Source: Penium margaritaceum
Lineage: Eukaryota > Streptophyta > Zygnematophyceae > Desmidiales > Peniaceae
Assembly (NCBI GenBank): GCA_023375785.1
Contig: SZWC01000805.1
Span: forward strand, 282,217 to 346,216
Direction of reading: 5' to 3'
DNA length: 64,000 bases
The notes under the pieces were generated by a model, which was not told the origin of the DNA, made no database searches, and worked only from the letters and a program-made list of their open reading frames with translations. Position 1 is the stretch's first letter. The number at the start of each line of letters is the position of its first letter. Below, piece by piece: positions 58,052 through 64,000 of this stretch. The translations under genes were made by a program, and so were the position numbers.

Positions 58052-59189
58052 TGACAGAAAAACAGTCACTGCCACTAAGAAAGCTCCCAGGATCTAGACA
58101 AGCACAATATTGTCACCAAACACCTGCATGCCTCCAGCCAACCGGAAGGCGATAATATTTTTCAAGCGACACTTCACCTCTCAGCTCCGAGTCCCAACAC
58201 GCAAAGCTCCGCAAGGTCTAAACGGTCAAGCCTACCGTGCACCACCAAGGACTACCGGCAACGGTCAGTCGGCCGACAAAACCTCTTCAAATCTACTCGT
58301 GCGGAAGTTATCGGGTCTCCTCCCCGCCAAGACGGCGCAAACAACTCTGTGCCTTGGACCACACAACGCGACAAGGCTAATACAAGCAGAAGACACGCTG
58401 ACCAAGATCAAGCACATCCCAAGACCATCGGAGCACCGTAGAGCCGCAGCATGGCTCCAAACAACAGCAGCAACAACCTTGACAAGACGGTTGAGGCGTC
58501 ACGTCTCACACCAGCCCCCGTACGACTAAGCATAGGACTAGGGTACTTTGTACTAGCTTAGGTACTTAATGCCTTGTTTGTTCATTTCCTAACTCCCAGT
58601 TAACTGGTCATTCATCGCTTCTCTCTCCAAACCGGCCTATCGGCCTACCACCACTTGGCCCAGCACTTGTGCGTGCCACCACTGCTTGTTCTCTTCCTAT
58701 TCCTTACTGCCATCCTCATCAGAGTATCGCGCCCGTGCCACTGGCACTGCGCCCACTCTGCTTTGCTTGTCGCTTCGCGCCCGCCCAACTAGCTGCACCC
58801 GTTATTATGCATGTTCGTGCTTAATGCACTGCGTCCTTTCTTCATGGTTTATTACTTCAAGGCTCTTCAATCCCCCGTGCTGCTCCAAGCACTAGTTCAC
58901 TTCTCCTGCAGCTTACGTCATTGCTGATGTCACCTCGGCACTGAGGCTTTCAGCCCGCACCTTGGTGTTCCAGCCCTCACAAAGCCTCAAGCATAACTCC
59001 TGCCTTCAACGGCTGTGTCCACATCAGTGTGTCCATCATCTCTCTGCAAGTTCATCCGGCCTTGTCACATCTTTCATGGCTTCGTGCGTTCCCTTCGCTT
59101 TCAGTTGCTGACCTCATCACTTGTTGTGCCATCTCGTGCTCCTTCTATAAACCGCACCCACTCCAGCAACTCAAATGCTTTCTTTGACA
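58052..59189 (+). repeat. Element G 5' LTR
   Basis: 1,138 bases, TGACAG...TTTGACA, the same length as the 3' LTR. Confidence 0.9.
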
Positions 59190-60703
59190 TGGTATGAGAG
59201 CAAAATCGCCCTGTCAGCCTGGCAATTGACGAGGCATCCTGGGCGTGACATCCTTTATCTATCCCGAGCCGTGCCCGCGCTTCGGCGCTACGCCCACTTC
59301 CTTTCAAGCACTTTCTACAGTAGCTTTTTCATCGTATCCGGCAAGCAAAGCAATCAAGTTCATCCTCATCCTCAGAATTTAACTCATGCACTGAAGGCTC
59401 CAAGAGATATGCAATGGCAGCAGACTCCTGGAATGGCGTCGTGGCAATGTCTTGGTGCAGTCACAACAACATCTCATTCAGCTCAAACTTCCTCCTTGAC
59501 ATCTTCAGCAGCTACTTCAGTGATCACGGTGACAGTATGACTGCAAAAGCAATACCGCAACAGCGTTTACCACTCAAGCACATCAGCATCACCCAGCAGC
59601 TACATCCTCGGATCTGGAATCCTCCTGCACCTTCAGGTATCATCATCCAGCATCAACTTCCCCAGCAGTCATGTCAGCCACAACAAGTCGCATGGCTTCC
59701 CCTTCTCCTATCTTCTCAGCAGAAGCAGTTTAGAAGTAGCTCGATGACTTCTACAGTCATCGTGATCTAGGGCCTCCACCACTTGCGCCACCAACTCGAG
59801 CACAAAAACAACTTGTCCTCCTTTTCAGCATCACAGCAAAGGCATTAGAACCTCATCTCCTACACAAACCATCATTGCTTTGTTCCAATGGCAACATCCT
59901 TCCACGGACTCCATCATCAGCAACAGCCAACAGCATGAGCACAAAAGACATCCACTTTGTCAACTGCTCCAGACACGCTCACTGCTGCATCAAAGCAAGC
60001 ATCGTGCCCCTCTCCCAAAACCACCAATACAGCAGCAGAACGCACTCTAGTTCTAGTCCCTATGAAGCCACTCGCCCCGGCACTCACTGAGCCCGTGCCG
60101 TCATCATGCCAGTCTCCAAACATCTTGAACACTGTAGCATAAATCGGCCAAACAACTACTCCAGTCCCTCTCCCAGCATCTCCTTTTCCCATCCCTGCTC
60201 CTGACAAGAAGAGCCTTAGCCAGAACAACCAGCTCCTCATGACCTCCTTCAGCAATCTACCAACAATGGAGATGTTCCTTCTCCCTCCTCACCTTTGCCT
60301 CACTAACTACGCAAGGAAACTCTCTGTGCCCCACCTCAAAACTTTGCCCAGCCACACTCGCTCATCTCCGTCACTCAGTCAAGGTTCTCCCTCCAGCCCT
60401 CTTCTTCCCTTCATGACCGCTACATTGTCACAGAGCCATTTCCTCAGCAAGTCTCTTCCAATTTAGGATCACGGATTCACTCCACCCCAGAACAGCGCTC
60501 GGTCTCAAACTGCCAGCCTGAGGGCAACGAGCTCACAGCCACAAGCACTCCTGCATCACACTCACACTCTGCAAACCCAGCATCCTACCATGATCTCACG
60601 CTTCTCCCAACATCAACATTCCTCTTTGTCAACAACCTCACTGTTGGAGTGATGCTACTCACCATGGCAGGAGTGACACCAAAAAGGGACACGAAAAAGA
60701 CAA

Positions 60704-61160
60704 GACATAGTGGCTTATTGGTTAATGGTGTCCACCTATAGAGGCAGTGGCCTATGTTCAAGTCCTAGAAGACCAATTTCTTCCCTAATTCAAGGGAGGC
60801 GGAAAAAAAGATGCCGAGAAGCTAGCTCAACCTCTATATTTCCTCTTAAAGTTTCTAGAAGGCCAGGTGAGGGTACAGGAAGGTGGCACACCTTCTAGAA
60901 GGGGTGACTTGTCCTACAGGGCATCTAGAGGTGTCCAAGTCTTTTGAACACCTTCCCTCCTACTAGAAGCAAGCTGAGGAATATAGGAAGGGGCAGAAGC
61001 TTCTAGAGGAAGGAAGGGATGCTTTCCTAGGTGGGAAAAAGACAGCCTACCGAAGTTCACTCCATAAGCTATTGAATCTGCTAGGAAGCTCCAAATCTGG
61101 CATGCTTTGGTGTTCTAGAAAGCTTATATCAGTGGCTATGAAATGCCACTACTTGTGAGC
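60704..61160 (+). mobile_element. Probable tRNA-derived SINE inside element G
   Basis: An A-box-like TGGCTTATTGGT at 60,711-60,722 and a B-box-like TGTTCAAGTCC at 60,755-60,765 lie at tRNA positions 8 and 52 if the head starts at 60,704. The B box sits in a T-arm-like CTATG/CCTAG stem. The body that follows (rich in TTCTAGAAG-type motifs) is unlike the pyrimidine-rich interior of G. No clear target duplication or 3' A-tract is seen, and the right limit is a guess. It would be transcribed by RNA polymerase III and mobilised by a LINE in trans; that is family knowledge, not shown here. Confidence 0.55.
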
Positions 61161-61517
61161 CTTGCAAAAAGGGTTCATTCCCAGTCAATTGATGCCAAAA
61201 ACTATTGCCTCACTCTCTGATCGGTTTTCTGCCATCCTTGGAACCAGTTGCCTCCACAGTTTCAGTCTCTCCAAAAACAGTCGGTGGTGTGAACCAGCCA
61301 TTGCTAGGGACCCTCCAGGGTGCACACTCACCCTGAGGCCAACACTCACCGCCGCTCTCCGCCCAACACTGAAGCATCTCCCATCTCCCAATCGCCCCCA
61401 AGAACTATGGATCTACTCCTTCCTTGTGACTACCTTCAGGGCAGCTCGCAACAACATCATCACCCGTCTTACATGTCTTCCTTCGAGCAGCTGTGAGATT
61501 GTGGGAGTGAGGGTGGC

Positions 61518-62655
61518 TGTTAGAAGAACAGTCACTGCCACCAAGAAAGCTCCTTGGATCTGGAAAAATACAATATTGTCACCAAATACCTGCATACCTC
61601 GAGCCAACTGGAAGCCGATGACGTTCATCAAGCGGTAGTTCACCTCTCGTTGCCGACTCACAACACACAAACCATCGCAAGGTCTAAACGGTCAAGCCTA
61701 CCGTGCACCACCAAGGACTACCGGCAACGGTCAGTCGGCCGACAAAACCCCCACAGATCTACCCGCACGGAAATTATCGGGTCTCCTCCCCGCCAAGACC
61801 GCGCAAACGGCTCTGTGCCTTGGACCATGTAACGCGACAAGGCTGCTGCAAGCAGAAGACCCGCCGACCAAGAACATGCACAACCCAAGACCAACGGAGC
61901 ACCGTGTAGCCGCTACACAGCTCCAAAAAACAGTAGCAGCAACCTGGACAAGACAGTTGAGGTGTCACATCCCACACCGCCCCCTGTAGGCCTAGGCATA
62001 GGAATAGGGTACTTTGTACTAGCTTATGTACTTAATGCTTTGTATGTTCATTTCCTAACTACCAGTTTATTGGTCATTCATCGCTTCTCTCTCCGGCCCA
62101 GCCTATCGGCCTGCCCCCACTTGGCCCGGCACTTGTGCATGCCACCACTCCTTAGTCTCTTCCTATTCCTCGCTGCCATCCTCAACATAGTATCGCGCCC
62201 GTGCCACTGGCACTGCGCTCACTCTCGTTTGCTTGTCGCTTCCCGCCTGCCCAACTGGCTGCGCCCAGTATTATGCATGTTGTGCTTAACGCACCGCGTC
62301 CTTTCTTCATGGTTTATTACTTCAAGGCTCTTCAAGCGCTGGTGCTGCTTCAAGCACTGCGCCCACTCCTCCAGCAGCTTATGTTATTGCTAATGTCACC
62401 TCGGTGCTGAGGATTTCAACCCGTGCCTCGGTGTTCCAGCCCTGATAAAGCCTCAAGCATAACGCCTGCCTTCAACGGTTGCGTCCACATCAGTGTGTCC
62501 ATCATCTCTCCGCAAGTTCATCCTGCCTTGTCACATCTTTCATGGCTTCATGCGTTCCCTTCGCTTTTAACTGCTGACGTTATCACTTGGTGTGACCTCT
62601 CGTGCTCGTTCTATGAACCGCATCCACTCCAACAACTCACTTACTTTCTCTGAAA
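61518..62655 (+). repeat. Element G 3' LTR
   Basis: 1,138 bases, TGTTAG...CTCTGAAA, aligning with the 5' LTR throughout. Confidence 0.9.
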
Positions 62656-63086
62656 CTCAGAACATTCCAATGTCCTTCCTGGTGGCTGGCACCACTTGGC
62701 AAACACACAGAGCGCCATGTAGGCAAGGGGGAATATGCAATCTAGATTATCCCCAAAGTGGCTCATCCAAGAAGCCACCACGCACTTAGGCGAGAGGCTG
62801 GCTCTAGGACTATAAGTACTTGTCAGTTACTTGTGAATAATTACAGTTCTTACCTCTGAGACTACTCATAGGGTTGTCCACCAAAGGCATATACTCAAGA
62901 AGCATTGGTTGGTATACACTCCAGGAGTAAGGTTCATTGCGCAAAAGTGACCATGTGCTAAGGACACAGTGCAAGGAAGTGATTCCTTTAACTGCTGTGT
63001 ATTGAACCGTGATTCTACGGGTGATTTGCCATCCTAGCTGAAATGCTAGGAGCAGATAACAAGTTCCATTATCGCAGGCCAATCAG

Positions 63087-63537
63087 GAAAGGGTTGTAGA
63101 TCCACACTAATTAGTTATAAGGGACACTTCTGCGCGCTCTCTTGCCCTCTTTGTTTTTCAGTTCGCATCAGCTCCATCATGTCCGACAGCTCCATCTACT
63201 ACATTAGCTCCAATAGCGGGTGCTAGCACTTGGCGAACAAGGGCCAAGGACAAGCTCTGCCCTTGGAGGAACGAGACTTGGGCCTTCACCAAGATAAGCT
63301 TTGCCTTTGGAGGCACGACCCTGGATTCGCTAGAGTGCATTTTTCTCTGTTTACAAGTGATCAACGGCTGAGGAGTAAGCAACGGATCTCCACATTCTAA
63401 ACTAATGTCTACACCTATCTATCTATCTATACACCTACATCAGCCTACATTGGCCTCAACGAAGCAGAGAAATAGAGAAGTAGAGAAGTAGTATGACGAC
63501 ACCTAGGATGCTCTACCTTGAGTAGGTCAATGGGGGT
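63087..63537 (+). other. Copia-P4 leader
   Basis: A non-coding leader between the worn primer site and gag. It matches the Copia-P3 leader (about 45,863-46,166, minus), for example at AAGGGCCAAGGACAAGCTCTGCC (first 20 bases near 63,240). A short CTAT microsatellite lies at 63,415-63,430. Confidence 0.7.
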
Positions 63538-63935
63538 ATGTCAAAGTTCACAGAGGTGGGGTTTCCCTTGTGGAAATGGCAGTTTGAGATTGTCATGAGA
63601 GTGGGTAGCTACCTGAAAGTGTTCCTTGGAGAAGATGTTGAACCACAAAAGGACAACACAGGGTATGAAGAATGGAGTTCCAAAAATCATAGGGCACTCG
63701 CGATCCTTGTGACATCGGTGCATGAGTCACATCATGCCCATCTCTATTGAATCACATATGCATCCAAGGCTTATGAGAAGCTTACACGTGTGCACTAATC
63801 AACAGCTCTTGGTAATTGCGTCTTCATTCTTCAGAAATTGATTGGGATGAGGGTTAGCGAGGGAGAGTCAATACCAGACTTCCTAGTGTAGTTTGAAGGA
63901 CTGCTACAAGTAACTCAAATGAACTAGAAAACTGA
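63538..63935 (+). pseudogene. Copia-P4 gag remains
   Basis: It starts MSKFTEVGFPLWKWQFEIVM, a copia gag N-terminus (the W-x-W-type segment binds the usual 'F-x-G-x-N-Y-x-x-W' position), and continues with KAYEKL and GMRVSEGESIPDF segments shared with Copia-P1. Not intact. Confidence 0.75.
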
Positions 63936-63936
63936 C

Positions 63937-64000
63937 ACCACCCAAAAGGGGGACAAGAAGGTTATGAGACACATCTCGGAATATTCCAAGGTCCAACCTG
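63937..64000 (+). repeat. Copia-P LTR fragment at the window edge
   Basis: AAAAGGGGGACAAGAAGGTT and ATATTCCAAGGTCC match the Copia-P LTR near 7,415-7,465. The fragment runs off the window. Confidence 0.75.

Larger units (their letters stand above)
58052..62655 (+). mobile_element. LARD-like LTR element G, both ends present, youngest-looking
   Basis: The 5' LTR is 58,052-59,189 and the 3' LTR is 61,518-62,655, each 1,138 bases. The primer site TGGTATGAGAGC is at 59,190-59,201. The flanks are GTCAG (58,047-58,051) and CTCAG (62,656-62,660), a 5-base duplication with one change. I counted 9 differences over about 125 aligned bases from 58,220 and 61,684. The 2.3 kb interior has no recognisable gag or pol, but holds a probable SINE (60,704-61,160). 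Its host is the Copia-P4 5' LTR. Structurally whole and non-autonomous. Confidence 0.9.
53495..64000 (+). mobile_element. Copia-P4, 5' end with two insertions in its LTR
   Basis: The 5' LTR is in three pieces: about 53,495-53,509, 57,783-58,051 and 62,656-63,086. They are separated by element L (53,510-57,782) and element G (58,052-62,655). A worn half-tRNA type primer site (AAGGGTTGTAGATCCAC) starts at 63,089. The leader (63,090-63,537) matches the Copia-P3 leader, and gag starts at 63,538. From about 63,940 the sequence matches Copia-P LTR again and runs off the window. It is inserted in the Copia-K2 3' LTR. Broken. Confidence 0.8.

Overview
This window comes from a repeat-rich nuclear genome, most likely of the green plant lineage (land plant or charophyte alga). 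Three signs point there: the repeated 12-base primer site TGGTATCAGAGC, which matches the 3' end of initiator tRNA-Met and is typical of plant LTR elements; several Ty1/copia lineages; and a hAT transposon with a plant-type DUF659 transposase. The clade below that is a guess. I found no host gene. Almost all of the 64 kb is transposable elements inserted into one another, and all the protein-coding remains are broken.

Three copia families are named here for convenience. Copia-P has LTRs of about 720-770 bases. Copia-Q has an LTR of 975 bases. Copia-K has a long LTR of about 2 kb. Around them lie LTR elements without recognisable pol genes (LARD-like): family S (LTR about 600 bases, five copies), and single elements M, B, J, L and G.

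Layout. At 1-2,990, S1 (minus) sits inside M (minus). Copia-P1 (3,046-7,901) and Copia-Q1 (7,902-10,930) follow on the plus strand. A Copia-K LTR lies at 10,931-13,082. A 12-base minisatellite (13,083-17,715) is split by S2 (13,915-17,495). From about 18,145 to 41,180 there is one old Copia-K element (K1). Its 5' LTR carries element B, whose 3' LTR carries S3, whose 3' LTR carries a hAT transposon (25,709-30,142). Element J (30,701-35,994) and a solo Copia-P LTR (39,257-39,975) are also inside K1. Copia-P3 (minus, 42,300-46,950) holds a solo Copia-Q LTR in its leader. Two S-type pieces (46,951-49,876) precede Copia-K2 (49,877-53,494). Copia-P4 then begins; its 5' LTR is split by elements L and G, and its leader and gag run off the right edge. 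G carries a probable tRNA-derived SINE.

The elements fall into two priming classes. Copia-K and LARDs S, B, G, L and M carry versions of TGGTATCAGAGC. Copia-P and J (whose LTR resembles Copia-Q) instead carry a site matching the anticodon arm of initiator tRNA-Met, as in Drosophila copia. This suggests which autonomous lineage could once have mobilised which non-autonomous one.
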